The notes under the pieces: model-generated
The model's input: the letters and a program-made list of their open reading frames with translations, nothing else
The model's database searches: none
What the model was told of the DNA's origin: nothing
In this document: one piece after another, positions 24,178-32,230 of the stretch
Numbering within the stretch: position 1 is the first letter of the stretch
Layout: the number at the start of each line of letters is the position of its first letter
Position numbers and translations under genes: made by a program
DNA from: an uncultured Lentisphaerota bacterium
GTDB lineage: Bacteria > Verrucomicrobiota > Kiritimatiellia > CAIQIC01
DNA length: 50,160 nt
Assembly (NCBI GenBank): GCA_903896925.1
Contig: CAITZM010000061.1
Coordinates: 1 to 50,160 of the forward strand
Direction of reading: 5' to 3'

Positions 24178-24756
24178 TCAGGCCCCGGCCGCGGGCCGGG
24201 AGACCGGCAGCCGCTCCGGCGGCACATCGGCCAGGCGCGGATAGGTGCCGTCCTTGCCAGAGAGGACCGGCGCGGCGATGGGCCACGGGATGCCCAGCGC
24301 GGGATCGTTCCACGCGATGCCGCCATCGTCGGCGGGATGATAGATGTCGCTGCACTTGTAGTGGACGTCGGCCACCTCGCTCAGCACGCAGAAGCCGTGC
24401 GCAAAGCCCGCCGGCACGAACAGCATCTGCTGGTTCTCGTCGGACAACACGAAGTTCGCCTGGCGCCCGAAGGTCGGCGAACCGTGGCGGAGGTCCACGA
24501 CCGCGTCGAAGATCTCACCGCGGATGACGGAGACCAGCTTGGCCTGCGGATGCTGTATCTGGAAATGCAGGCCCCGCAGCGCGCCGCGGCAGGAGCGCGA
24601 ATGGTTGTCCTGCACGAACGCGCAGGTGACGCCGCACGCGGCGAACTTTTCCGCGTGATAGGTCTCCCGGAAAAAGCCGCGCGGGTCGCGATAGAGCCGC
24701 GGCTGGAACAGCAGAAGGCCCGGCAGGGCGGTCGGTGTGCAGAGCAGGTCAGACAT
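24178..24756 (-). CDS. rfbC: dTDP-4-dehydrorhamnose 3,5-epimerase
   Basis: A RmlC cupin of about 192 residues. Key features are DPRGFFRETYH, the active-site region FVQDNHSRSCRGALRGLHFQ, EIFDAVVDLRHGSPTFGR, and PAGFAHGFCVLS. It performs the double epimerisation of dTDP-4-keto-6-deoxyglucose in the dTDP-L-rhamnose pathway. ATG at 24756 has AAGGATG upstream; another ATG at 24765 is possible. It lies between rfbA and the SGNH gene in a compact minus-strand operon. Confidence 0.95.
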   Translation of the reverse strand: MSDLLCTPTALPGLLLFQPRLYRDPRGFFRETYHAEKFAACGVTCAFVQDNHSRSCRGALRGLHFQIQHPQAKLVSVIRGEIFDAVVDLRHGSPTFGRQANFVLSDENQQMLFVPAGFAHGFCVLSEVADVHYKCSDIYHPADDGGIAWNDPALGIPWPIAAPVLSGKDGTYPRLADVPPERLPVSRPAAGA

Positions 24757-24771
24757 GGCGCCCATCCTTGT

Positions 24772-25638
24772 TCACGTTTGCGCCAGGTGCCGCAGATAAC
24801 GGCCGTAGTCCGTCTTCATCAGGCCCTCGGCCAGATGCAGCAGCTGCGCGCGGTTGATATAGCCGAGGCTGAAGGCGATCTCCTCCAGGCAGGCGATCTT
24901 CAGGCCCTGCCGCTCCTCGATCGTCTGCACGAAATTGGCGGCCTGCAGCAGCGACTCGTGCGTGCCGGTGTCGAGCCACGCGAGCCCGCGGCCCAGCAGC
25001 TCGACGCGCAGGGTGCCGCGCCGCAGGTAGACGCGGTTCAGGTCGGTGATTTCCAGCTCGCCGCGCGGGGAGGGCTTGAGCGCGGCGGCCACCTTGACGA
25101 CGGAGTTGTCGTAGAAATAGAGGCCGGGCACGGCGAAGTTCGATTTCGGCTGCGCGGGCTTTTCCTCGAGGCCAAGCACCTTGCCGCGGGGGTTGAACTC
25201 CACCACGCCGTAGCGCTCGGGATCGCGGACGGGATAGCCGAAGATCAGCCCGCCGCGCCGCAGCTTGCCCGCGCGCTGGAGCACCTCGGAAAAACCGTGG
25301 CCGAAGAAAATGTTGTCGCCAAGGATCAGGCAGACGCTGTCGCGCCCGATGAACTCGCGGCCGATGATGAAGGCCTGCGCCAGCCCGTCCGGGCGGGCCT
25401 GCTCCGCATAGGCGAAACGCACGCCCCACTGCGTACCGTCGCCGAGCAGCTCGCGGAAGCGCGGCAGATCCTGGGGCGTCGAGATGACGAGGATGTCGCG
25501 GATGCCGGCGAGCATGAGGACCGACAGCGGATAGTAGATCATCGGCTTGTCGTAGACCGGCAGCAGTTGCTTGCTCACGACGCGCGTGATCGGATGCAGG
25601 CGCGTGCCCGAGCCGCCCGCCAAGATGATGCCTTTCAT
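24772..25638 (-). CDS. rfbA: glucose-1-phosphate thymidylyltransferase
   Basis: A 288-residue RmlA. It begins [18 protein letters not shown] and continues with [33 protein letters not shown] and [11 protein letters not shown], all diagnostic. It makes dTDP-glucose from glucose-1-phosphate and dTTP, the first step to dTDP-rhamnose. The open frame runs upstream to 26121, but the true start is the ATG at 25638, which overlaps the rfbD stop (ATGA). Only rfbB (dTDP-glucose 4,6-dehydratase) is missing from this operon. Confidence 0.96.
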   Translation of the reverse strand: MKGIILAGGSGTRLHPITRVVSKQLLPVYDKPMIYYPLSVLMLAGIRDILVISTPQDLPRFRELLGDGTQWGVRFAYAEQARPDGLAQAFIIGREFIGRDSVCLILGDNIFFGHGFSEVLQRAGKLRRGGLIFGYPVRDPERYGVVEFNPRGKVLGLEEKPAQPKSNFAVPGLYFYDNSVVKVAAALKPSPRGELEITDLNRVYLRRGTLRVELLGRGLAWLDTGTHESLLQAANFVQTIEERQGLKIACLEEIAFSLGYINRAQLLHLAEGLMKTDYGRYLRHLAQT

Positions 25639-26549
25639 GATGCTGTCTCCGTGCGTTTGGGCTGGCTGAGCGCGGCCCGCGCCTCTTCTAGCAATTCGCT
25701 CCGATACCGCGCAACAAATTCTGCGAGGTCCGCCTCCCAGGGCCGCATCACGTTCACGCCCGCCGCCGGCAGCCGGACGTTCTTCAGGATCGAATTCACC
25801 GGCCGGCGCGCCGGCGTCGGATAATCCGCGATCCCGCACGGCGCGAGCTGGTGCGGCACCTGCATGGCGGCGAGGAAGGCCGAGGCGAAACCGAACCAGG
25901 AGGTGTGGCCCGCGGCGGTCGCGTGAAAGACGCCCACCGCGCCGGCCTCGATCACGGCGCGGACCTGTTCGGCCAGCCGCCAGGACCAGGTCGGCGAGCC
26001 GTATTGCTCGGAGATCACGCGGCGGATCTGCTCCGGCTGCGCCAGCGCGAGCCGCAGCATCGTCTTGGGGAAATTGCCGCCGTGCCGGCCATAGAGCCAG
26101 GCCGTGCGCAGGATCGCGCACCGCGCGCCGCTCGCGCTTACCGCCTTCTCCCCCGCCAGCTTCGAAGAGCCATAGACGGACAGCGGGTGCGGGGCGTCGT
26201 TCTCGGCATAGGCCTGCGGCACGGGCCGCGCGCCGTCAAAAACGTAATCGGTGGAGATTTGGACGAGGTGCGCGCCCAGCACCCGCGCCCCGGCCGCCAG
26301 CAGGCGGGGCACCTCCGCGTTGACCCGGAACGCCAGCGCGCTCTGCGTTTCGCAGTCGTCCACGCGCGTGAACGCGGCGCAGTTGAGGATGACGTTGGGC
26401 CGCACCGCGGCGATATGGTCGCGGACCTGGTTGGCATCGGAGGCGTCGAATTCCGGCAGATCGGTGGCGATAATCTCGTGCTTCGGGGACAGCACGGCCT
26501 GGCAGTCGCGGCCCAGCTGTCCGCGGGCACCGGTGATCAGGATTTTCAT
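25635..26549 (-). CDS. rfbD: dTDP-4-dehydrorhamnose reductase
   Basis: A 304-residue RmlD. It has the Rossmann start [13 protein letters not shown], the region [21 protein letters not shown], and the YGSSKLAGE active-site motif (Tyr-x-x-x-Lys). It reduces dTDP-4-keto-L-rhamnose to dTDP-L-rhamnose with NAD(P)H. Its ATG overlaps the stop of the DUF2304 gene (26546-26549) and its stop overlaps the rfbA start. Confidence 0.96.
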   Translation of the reverse strand: MKILITGARGQLGRDCQAVLSPKHEIIATDLPEFDASDANQVRDHIAAVRPNVILNCAAFTRVDDCETQSALAFRVNAEVPRLLAAGARVLGAHLVQISTDYVFDGARPVPQAYAENDAPHPLSVYGSSKLAGEKAVSASGARCAILRTAWLYGRHGGNFPKTMLRLALAQPEQIRRVISEQYGSPTWSWRLAEQVRAVIEAGAVGVFHATAAGHTSWFGFASAFLAAMQVPHQLAPCGIADYPTPARRPVNSILKNVRLPAAGVNVMRPWEADLAEFVARYRSELLEEARAALSQPKRTETAS

Positions 26550-27109
26550 AGGGGGTCCGGGGGCGGCGGGGCGGCGGGCGGCCGCGGGGCGCCCTCCAGC
26601 TCGAGCAGCCGTTGCTCGAGCAGCGCGAGCCGGCGCGCCAAGCGCGCGGCATCGTCGCGCGACCGCGACAGCATGATGGAAAAATGGAACGAGACGAGCA
26701 GCAGGAACGCGAAGATGACGATGATGATGGCCGTGACGTACTGCATGCCGGTGATGCGCTGGAGCCAGGCCAGGATGGTCGTCGGGTAGAGCGCGAAAAA
26801 GAGGATGACGAGGCCGGTGGCGACCCAGAGCAGGGCGTAGCGCTCGTGCATCTGCGTGCGGCGGACGGCCTCCAGCGTGGCCACGAGCATCAAGAAACTC
26901 AACAGGCCGGTGACCACGCGCAGCTTGAGCTCCATCGTCACGCGCGCCGCCGTGAGGTCGGGCGTGATGCCGGACAGGACCAGCACCAGCGTCACGCCGA
27001 CCAGCAGGCCCAAGCCGGCGAGCCAGCGGCGGCGCTTGCGCAGCGCGACGAACGAGAGGCCACTGACCAGCACCAGCAGGCCGCCCAGGATTTCGAGCAC
27101 ATACTTCAC
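26546..27109 (-). CDS. DUF2304 family membrane protein
   Basis: A 187-residue membrane protein. The hydrophobic segments (LEILGGLLVLVSGLSFVAL, GLLVGVTLVLVLSGI, TGLLSFLMLVATLEA, LWVATGLVILFFALYP and AIIIVIFAFLLLVSF), then a helical charged tail ending in Pro-rich [11 protein letters not shown], fit DUF2304. These proteins are usually encoded next to DPM1-like glycosyltransferases, as here. The start is the GTG at 27109, overlapping the glycosyltransferase stop (GTGA). The frame is open further upstream, but that part overlaps the glycosyltransferase. A role in glycosyltransferase anchoring or lipid-linked sugar transfer is inferred. Confidence 0.85.
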   Translation of the reverse strand: MKYVLEILGGLLVLVSGLSFVALRKRRRWLAGLGLLVGVTLVLVLSGITPDLTAARVTMELKLRVVTGLLSFLMLVATLEAVRRTQMHERYALLWVATGLVILFFALYPTTILAWLQRITGMQYVTAIIIVIFAFLLLVSFHFSIMLSRSRDDAARLARRLALLEQRLLELEGAPRPPAAPPPPDPL

Positions 27110-27858
27110 GGCACCCCTCCCCCGACGAGCGCGTGGCGCGCGAGCCGCGGGTCCACCGCGCGGGCGCGGTCCACCAGCAACGACATGATCACCGTGAGCG
27201 CATAGTAGAACGCCGTGCGTTTCCCGATGCTCGAGCAGCCGCCCTGCCGCACCCGGAACGCCACCGGCGCCTCGGCGACGCCAAAGCCCTGCCGCGTCAG
27301 CAGGGCCAGCGACTCCGGCTCGGGATAGTTTGCCGGATAGGTCGCCGAGAAAAAGCGCAGGGCGATGGCATTGACGAGCTGGAAGCCACTGGTCGGATCG
27401 GTGATGCGCTGGCGGCAGGCGAAGGAGAGCAGCGCGGACAGCACGCCGATGCCCAAGCTGCGCCAGCGCGAGCTGGTCACCCCGCCATTGCCGAGGAACC
27501 GCGAACCGATGACGACATCGGCGCCGGTTTCCCGCATCGTGGCGAACAGCTGGGGGATCCCGGCGGGCGGATGCTGGCCGTCGCCATCGAGGCGGATGGC
27601 GTAGCGGTAGCCCCGGGCGCAGGCGTAGGCGAAGCCCGTCTGCATGGCCCCGCCGACGCCGAGGTTGCAGGGCAGGTCGAGCACGGCGGCGCCGTGGGCT
27701 CGCGCCATGGCGACGGTGCCGTCGCCGGAGCAATCGTTGATCACCGCGATGGCCAGGCCCGGGAACAGGGCGGTCACCTCGTCCAACAACGGCCCTAGGG
27801 AGGCCTCCTCGTTGAACGCGGGTATGAGCACTATGGCTTGTTGTGTCCAGTTTTCCAT
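27106..27858 (-). CDS. DPM1-like family 2 glycosyltransferase
   Basis: A GT2 enzyme of about 250 residues. Features are VLIPAFNEEASL, VINDCSGDGT, CNLGVGGAMQTGF, and RLDGDGQHPP (the DxD metal motif), then IGSRFLGNGG and DPTSGFQ. These match dolichol-/polyprenyl-phosphate mannosyltransferase-like enzymes that load a sugar onto a lipid carrier. I choose the ATG at 27858, as the upstream 44 codons are unlike the family. It heads the operon GT2-DUF2304-rfbD-rfbA-rfbC-SGNH. Confidence 0.92.
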   Translation of the reverse strand: MENWTQQAIVLIPAFNEEASLGPLLDEVTALFPGLAIAVINDCSGDGTVAMARAHGAAVLDLPCNLGVGGAMQTGFAYACARGYRYAIRLDGDGQHPPAGIPQLFATMRETGADVVIGSRFLGNGGVTSSRWRSLGIGVLSALLSFACRQRITDPTSGFQLVNAIALRFFSATYPANYPEPESLALLTRQGFGVAEAPVAFRVRQGGCSSIGKRTAFYYALTVIMSLLVDRARAVDPRLARHALVGGGVP

Positions 27859-28049
27859 CGCGACCGCCTCAGGCGAACGGCGGCAGCATAACGGCTTTAG
27901 CCGCGGGTCACAAACAAGAAAACCGCGCCGCGCGCGCCCGGCCAGGCCGTCCACGCAAGGAAAAACAGCCCGCCGGCCGTGCCGGTGCACACGCCGGCGA
28001 TTTTTCCATTGCCTTTCCGCCGCGCGGGAGTACAGTGTCCCCGCTCCGT

Positions 28050-28121
28050 GCGGGAGTAATTCAGTGGTAGAATGTCAGCTTCCCAAGCTGAACGTCGTGG
28101 GTTCGACTCCCATCTCCCGCT
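28050..28121 (+). tRNA. tRNA-Gly (anticodon CCC)
   Basis: A 72-nt cloverleaf with acceptor stem GCGGGAG/CTCCCGC, anticodon loop TTCCCAA (anticodon CCC), T arm GTGGG-TTCGACT-CCCAT and discriminator T. The CCA end is not encoded (CCC follows). It stands alone between the rhamnose operon and the repeat-rich region. Confidence 0.92.
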
Positions 28122-28809
28122 CCCCTCCCACATCCATCCATCAGCACCGGCTGCCTTCGCGCATGCTTTGCCAGCCATCAGGATTATATTTTCTCAACTC
28201 ATTTTACCCGGAGTTCGACAGAACCATGGTCGGCAGAATCATTCGGCGGCGAAGGCCGATGGGGCGGCCTGGTCGCCGCCAAGCGCAGCGCTCCTGCCTC
28301 TTGAAATGGTTCTGCTATCCATGATTCTGCCCTCTCTTACGCTCCGGACGGCGGCTTCGATATGGAGGTCCTTCAGTTCCACCTGAGGTGGACAAGTCCG
28401 CGTGAGGTTTGGTTGCGGCGTCAACCGCGCAGGTATTTTGCGGCGATGTATGCTACAGGATGGGTCTCAGGGCAGACGCGGTCTGAGCGCGGCATCAGAA
28501 GCATGCCCGTGCCATGCACTTTTCAAAGTCCCTTGCGCGCCTCACAGACTGGAAAAAGCGCCGGAACACGGGCACAGCACGGGGCGCGTGTGGTCGCCAT
28601 GCGTAGCGGCAGAGGATGAAAACAATGCTGGCGGGCACGTCCGGACAGAGATTTGTCGACCCGTGGCGGGCATCGTGGGCGATCTGGTGGCCTTCAGTCG
28701 CGCAGGCGAAGCGAACGGCTGCGGGGAAATGAGAGGATAACAGGACTTGACTTGGCCGGGTAGCACGTAAGAATGTGCGTGGTTTTTAGGAGCATAAAAA
28801 GGAGAGATC
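28122..28809. other. gene-poor stretch with inverted repeats
   Basis: About 690 bp after the tRNA without a gene I can support. Short frames here have no ribosome sites or domains. It contains the inverted repeat pair at 28220-28331 and, just before 28810, the ribosome site of the small secreted protein. Confidence 0.5.
28220..28331. repeat. short inverted-repeat element
   Basis: AGAACCAT (28220-28227) pairs with ATGGTTCT (28306-28313), and GGCAGAATCAT (28232-28242) pairs exactly with ATGATTCTGCC (28321-28331). The two pairs cross rather than nest. The arms enclose a GC-rich core (GGCGGCGAAGGCCGATGGGG). It may be a MITE-like or intergenic structural element; no transposase is present. Confidence 0.5.
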
Positions 28810-29151
28810 ATGAGGCGAACATCAAGAATCGTGGCAGGATTGGTTATCGGGCTATTGGTATGCGTTGTGGCCGCACCGGCTAAGGGTGTCTATACTTCTT
28901 CCCATCGTGCTGACTATGGGGTACATGAGAGTCTTTCTGAAAGGTTGCAGAGGGAAAAGGCAGAAGAGGCTAAACGGGTTCGGCAAGCGGCTTTTATGGC
29001 ATCGGCCACCCAAAATCAGCAAAAAGCCATTTCTGGCGTTACTACGACTAAGGTTCCAGTTGGATGGGAAGAGGAGTTTACGACAAATATCGTAGAGGCG
29101 GTCAGCTACAAAACCAATATCGTTCGCATATTGAAACAGAAGGTTAACTGA
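28810..29151 (+). CDS. small secreted protein, function unknown
   Basis: A 113-residue protein with a clear signal peptide (RIVAGLVIGLLVCVVAAPAKG) and an excellent ribosome site (AAAAGGAGAG) just upstream. The mature part has a charged helix (ESLSERLQREKAEEAKRVRQAA) and a C-terminal region with VPVGWEEEFTTN. I recognise no family. Base composition is lower in GC than the flanking operons, which hints at acquired DNA. Confidence 0.7.
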   Translation: MRRTSRIVAGLVIGLLVCVVAAPAKGVYTSSHRADYGVHESLSERLQREKAEEAKRVRQAAFMASATQNQQKAISGVTTTKVPVGWEEEFTTNIVEAVSYKTNIVRILKQKVN

Positions 29152-29694
29152 TATTAAAGACGCATAGTGGTTTCGCAACGACCCTGCTCGAGAAACCACG
29201 TGTAACCACGATGCGCCGAGGCCCGCGCCATCCGTGACATGGCCGGCGTCCTGCGCGTTCTGGCGAACAACGGTTTGGTGCGTGTCCGGTAGGGTGCGCT
29301 CGATTTTTGATAACGCAATATGATCACGCGTTTGCGTCGTGCCTGGACGAACCGTGGGGTGCTGAGCCCCAGGACCCGTTAAATCTGCCGCACCCTTGCG
29401 ATCTGGCGGGTGTAACGCGATACACAAACATGCGTGCGGCGGCAGGTAGGCCGATGCGGTCAGGCGGTAGGACCCAAGGCCCACGGCCGGCAATCAATCT
29501 CATGATTAGACTACCCCCGTGGCCGGTGGGCTACCCCTGCCTCTGAGGGATTGCTACAGCTTTTTCTACAGGCGGCGCGGACGTTTCCGGTTTCCTTCAT
29601 TCATCGCCCTTCAAATCGTTAGGGTTTCCGGCCGGTTGTCCGGCTGCATCCGAATATGCATCCCTCATGAACACAAGATCAGGCACCGCTTTTC
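29152..29694. other. gene-poor stretch with nested palindrome
   Basis: No intact gene is seen. At 29161-29215 nested inverted repeats occur (GTGGTTTC 29167-29174 with GAAACCAC 29192-29199; outer CGCAT with ATGCG). A plus-strand reading ending in a stop near 29290 gives MAGVLRVLANNGLVRVR, which could be the tail of a lost, possibly transposase-like, gene; I could not identify it. Confidence 0.4.
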
Positions 29695-30039
29695 TCACCG
29701 CCGGATCTTGCCCGACGTCCGATCGATGCGAAGCTTGCCGGCCCTGACGATCGCTTCCTTGTCCTGTTTGGAAAGTCGCTTGAACCGGTACTCGACCTTG
29801 AGCGCCAAGGAGCGGGAACCCAGCCGGCGCGTGAACACGAGCTCACGAGGAGGATGTGCACGCAGATACTTCGCCGCCTTGGGGCCGCCGTTCGCATGTT
29901 CCCGATAGCGACGCCGTACATCCGTGGCGATGCCCGTGTACAGGCAGCCCCCGACCGTGCGAATGACGTAGAGCGACCAAGTCACGGCGCACCCGCTACG
30001 CTCGACCAAGGCTAAAGTCATGCAGAGAGTCTTACCCAT
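29695..30039 (-). CDS. GIY-YIG domain protein (UPF0213/YhbQ-like)
   Basis: A small protein of about 114 residues. The core WSLYVIRTVGGCLYTGIATDV carries the GIY-YIG motif in the form LYVI..LYTG, and RRRYREHANG holds the catalytic Arg and following conserved residues. The next part (GPKAAKYLRAH..ELVFTRRLGSRSLALKVEYRFKRLS) has the conserved Glu (VEYRFK). Single-domain members are putative structure-specific nucleases. The start is uncertain: ATG at 30039, ATG at 30021, or a later GTG just before WSLYV. Confidence 0.88.
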   Translation of the reverse strand: MGKTLCMTLALVERSGCAVTWSLYVIRTVGGCLYTGIATDVRRRYREHANGGPKAAKYLRAHPPRELVFTRRLGSRSLALKVEYRFKRLSKQDKEAIVRAGKLRIDRTSGKIRR

Positions 30040-30160
30040 GCGCTCCAGATTGCCAGCCAATTTTTGCGCTGAGGATGCCCGCCTTGTGGGCCGCTCCTAG
30101 GCGGGGCCAGCCTTTCCAAGCCTTGATCTTGCGCCAAGAAGAGGGAGTGCGACTATCTGG

Positions 30161-30277
30161 CTAGCTGGGAGGGGCGGTGTCCGCACCGCCCCGCATGGTG
30201 GGTCCGTCTTGCCGTGGCCGCACGCCCACGCATGTCGGTTCCTCTGCGGCGGCAGGAATGCCGCCGCTCCCAGCTAG
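30161..30277. repeat. inverted-repeat element, copy A
   Basis: A 117-bp element with perfect 11-bp terminal inverted repeats (CTAGCTGGGAG at 30161-30171 and CTCCCAGCTAG at 30267-30277). Inside is a GGGGCGGTGTCCGCACCGCCCC palindrome-like segment and a GCGGCGG...CCGCCGC stem. A related copy lies at 31091-31218. This looks like a MITE or REP-like element. No clear target-site duplication was seen. Confidence 0.65.
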
Positions 30278-30525
30278 CAGGCGATAGGGTATCGTCGCTA
30301 GCAACGTACAGCAGACCCTCAACTCGCCGGCCGGGGCAAAAAACTTTCCGAGTAAAGCCCGTTGTCCCCCAGGCACCGCACCCCACCCTGATCCGGTCAT
30401 GTTGACGGGCGAAAGGGCAAGCCCCGTCGTCCGCCGTAGGGTTACACCCCATAGCCCGGGATGATCCCGGCGCGTAGCGTAGCGCCAGATGAAGTGATCA
30501 ACGAACCAACGCATAAGGAACAACA

Positions 30526-31083
30526 ATGAAGAAATTACTAGCCGTCGTGAGCGTCGCCTTGGTGGCGACCGGAGCCTTGGCCGGCAACCAACCCATCCAG
30601 CTCAGCCTTACTCCGGATATTGCTCTCTACGGACGGACGGAACAGATCTCGGGCCTGAGCCTCAGCATCTGGGGCGAGAATCCTCAGACGGGCCTGGCCT
30701 TGGGGTTGGTCAATGGATCCACAGGAAATAGTGCGGGTGTGAGTGTGGGTGTCCTGAACTACGCGGAGAACTACAAGGGCCTGCAATGGGGCCTGGTCAA
30801 TTACACGAAACAGGACTTCAGCGGCTGGCAAGGCGGTCCTTTTTTCGGCCTGCTGGTCAGTGCCGTGAACTACACCGGGGGCACCATGACGGGGTTCCAG
30901 TGCGGCGTGGTGAACTACGCGGGCAAACTGGCCGGTCTGCAACTGGGACTGGTCAACTATGCGACGGCGGTGGAGTCCGGAGTACAAATCGGATTGGTGA
31001 ACATCATGCCTGAAAACCGCTTGTTCACGGGATTGCCCGGCGAGTTGGCACCCGGAATGATTTTCCTCAACTGGCATTTCTAA
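30526..31083 (+). CDS. LA_2272-type surface repeat protein
   Basis: A 185-residue exported protein: signal peptide KKLLAVVSVALVATGALAG, then repeated units of the form G-x-Q-x-GLVNYA (GLALGLVNGS, GVSVGVLNYAE, GLQWGLVNYTK, GFQCGVVNYAG, GLQLGLVNYAT, GVQIGLVNIM). This is the LA_2272 surface repeat pattern known from Leptospira and other Gram-negatives, likely forming an outer-membrane-associated beta structure. It ends in a Phe (LNWHF), as outer-membrane proteins often do. It lies between two copies of the same inverted-repeat element. Function unknown. Confidence 0.82.
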   Translation: MKKLLAVVSVALVATGALAGNQPIQLSLTPDIALYGRTEQISGLSLSIWGENPQTGLALGLVNGSTGNSAGVSVGVLNYAENYKGLQWGLVNYTKQDFSGWQGGPFFGLLVSAVNYTGGTMTGFQCGVVNYAGKLAGLQLGLVNYATAVESGVQIGLVNIMPENRLFTGLPGELAPGMIFLNWHF

Positions 31084-31090
31084 ATCGGGC

Positions 31091-31218
31091 CGGGCGGCGT
31101 CCGCATCGCCCCGCCTAGTGAGCCGCCTTGCCGTGACCGCAGAACCGTGTACAACGCTCACGCATGACGCCTCCTCTGCGGCGGTCCGCGCCGGGGCGGG
31201 ACCGCCGCTCCCAGCTAG
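31091..31218. repeat. inverted-repeat element, copy B
   Basis: Related along its length to copy A: CGGCGTCCGCATCGCCCCGC, then CTTGCCGTGACCGCA, a CACGCATG, CTCTGCGGCGG and the shared right end CCGCCGCTCCCAGCTAG. The left 11-bp terminus of copy A is not preserved. It begins 8 bp after the surface-protein stop. Confidence 0.6.
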
Positions 31219-31246
31219 TGCGGCGCAGATCGGTGGCTTCAGCCCC

Positions 31247-31426
31247 TTAGCGGAGGAGGGCGACGAGCATGCCGCCGAGAAACAAACCGCCCGCGGCGCC
31301 GCAGCCGATGTCAAAGCACCCCCGGAGGGAGGTGCCGTGGAGCCAGAAATTATCCGGAGTGGCGCAAAAACCGGCCCACCCACCCAGAACGGCCGTGGTG
31401 AGCATAAGCCATAATTTTAATTTCAC
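31247..31426 (-). CDS. small membrane protein, tandem copy 1
   Basis: A 59-residue protein starting at GTG 31426 behind a strong AAGGGAG site. It has two hydrophobic segments (LWLMLTTAVLGGWAGF and GCGAAGGLFLGGMLVALL) joined by a short loop (CATPDNFWLHGTSLRGCFDI). It is closely similar to the product at 31621-31800, so the pair is a tandem duplication. I know no family. Conservation of start, ribosome site and protein sequence between copies argues that both are real genes. Confidence 0.65.
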   Translation of the reverse strand: MKLKLWLMLTTAVLGGWAGFCATPDNFWLHGTSLRGCFDIGCGAAGGLFLGGMLVALLR

Positions 31427-31620
31427 ATCGCGCTCCCTTCGGCGGCCACGCCTGCCGCGCCGCACAGGAGCGGGTTTTTAGCAGCGGACGGCGGAGCAGT
31501 GCATAGGACGCCGGTCCGCAAGGTGACTAGGAAATAAGCCTAGCCTTCCCTTCATTTGCAGGGAAAACCGAACAGTGCATGGCGAGGAACAGGGCTGCCG
31601 CAGGGTTGGAACCTCCGCCG

Positions 31621-31800
31621 TCAGCGGCGGAGGGAGACGAACATGCCGCCGAGAAACAAGCCGCCCAGAGCGCCGCAGCCGATGTCAAAAATGCCCCAGA
31701 GGGAAGCGGCGTGAGACCAGCGATTATCCGGGGTGGCACAAAAACCGGCCCACCCTCCCAAGAGTACCGTCGCGATCACAAGACCTAGTTTCAAGTTCAC
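31621..31800 (-). CDS. small membrane protein, tandem copy 2
   Basis: A 59-residue paralogue of the preceding gene, starting at GTG 31800 behind AAAGGAG. The segments LGLVIATVLLGGWAGF, CATPDNRWSHAASLWGIFDI and GCGALGGLFLGGMFVSL match copy 1 nearly position by position. A helical-hairpin inner-membrane protein is likely; its role is unknown. It is transcribed in the same direction as copy 1, upstream of it. Confidence 0.65.
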   Translation of the reverse strand: MNLKLGLVIATVLLGGWAGFCATPDNRWSHAASLWGIFDIGCGALGGLFLGGMFVSLRR

Positions 31801-31951
31801 GTCGCACTCCTTTCGAGGACCAAGCCCGCCGCACCCCACAGGAGTGCCTTCTAGCACCGGACGGGGGAACTGGGCATAGGCCACCTGTCCGCAAAATAAC
31901 TAGGGGATAAGCCTAATCCGCCGCAGGGCGCGGGTGGGCCGCGCAATGACC

Positions 31952-32137
31952 AACGCGGCTACAAAACGACCCGTCCTTGTGGGCGGGAGCTCCTGCTCCC
32001 GTGAACGACACACTACAAATGGAAGCGGGAGCGGAGCTCCCGCCCACAAGCGAGAACCTGTGCTGCGCTTGCGCGTGCCGCCGCGGCCGTGAGGCCGAGT
32101 TCGCACAAACGCGGCTACAAGCGAACCGTCCTTGCGG
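31952..32137. repeat. composite repeat: direct repeats flanking an inverted repeat
   Basis: Two direct copies of AACGCGGCTACAA(AA)CGA(C)CCGTCCTTG (31952-31982 and 32108-32137) flank a long near-perfect inverted repeat: CTTGTGGGCGGGAGCTCC (from 31976) against its complement (32026-32050), with one base bulge and a ~24-nt loop. No gene lies within. This has the form of an intergenic mobile or structural repeat. Confidence 0.6.
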
Positions 32138-32230
32138 GGCTGACTAGGACAGGGTCCTATGCGCAATTAGGACCCGGGAGCGCTTGCCTGCCCAAGGAAG
32201 CGGGCTAGACTTCGCTGCCCGTGGTGGCTT

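Noticed and set aside
29161..29215. Terminator after the small secreted protein
   Set aside because: The hairpin has a long loop and no following T run, so it is listed as a palindrome only.
28122..32230. CRISPR array
   Set aside because: Repeats here are few, of different families and not regularly spaced; no cas genes are seen anywhere in the window.
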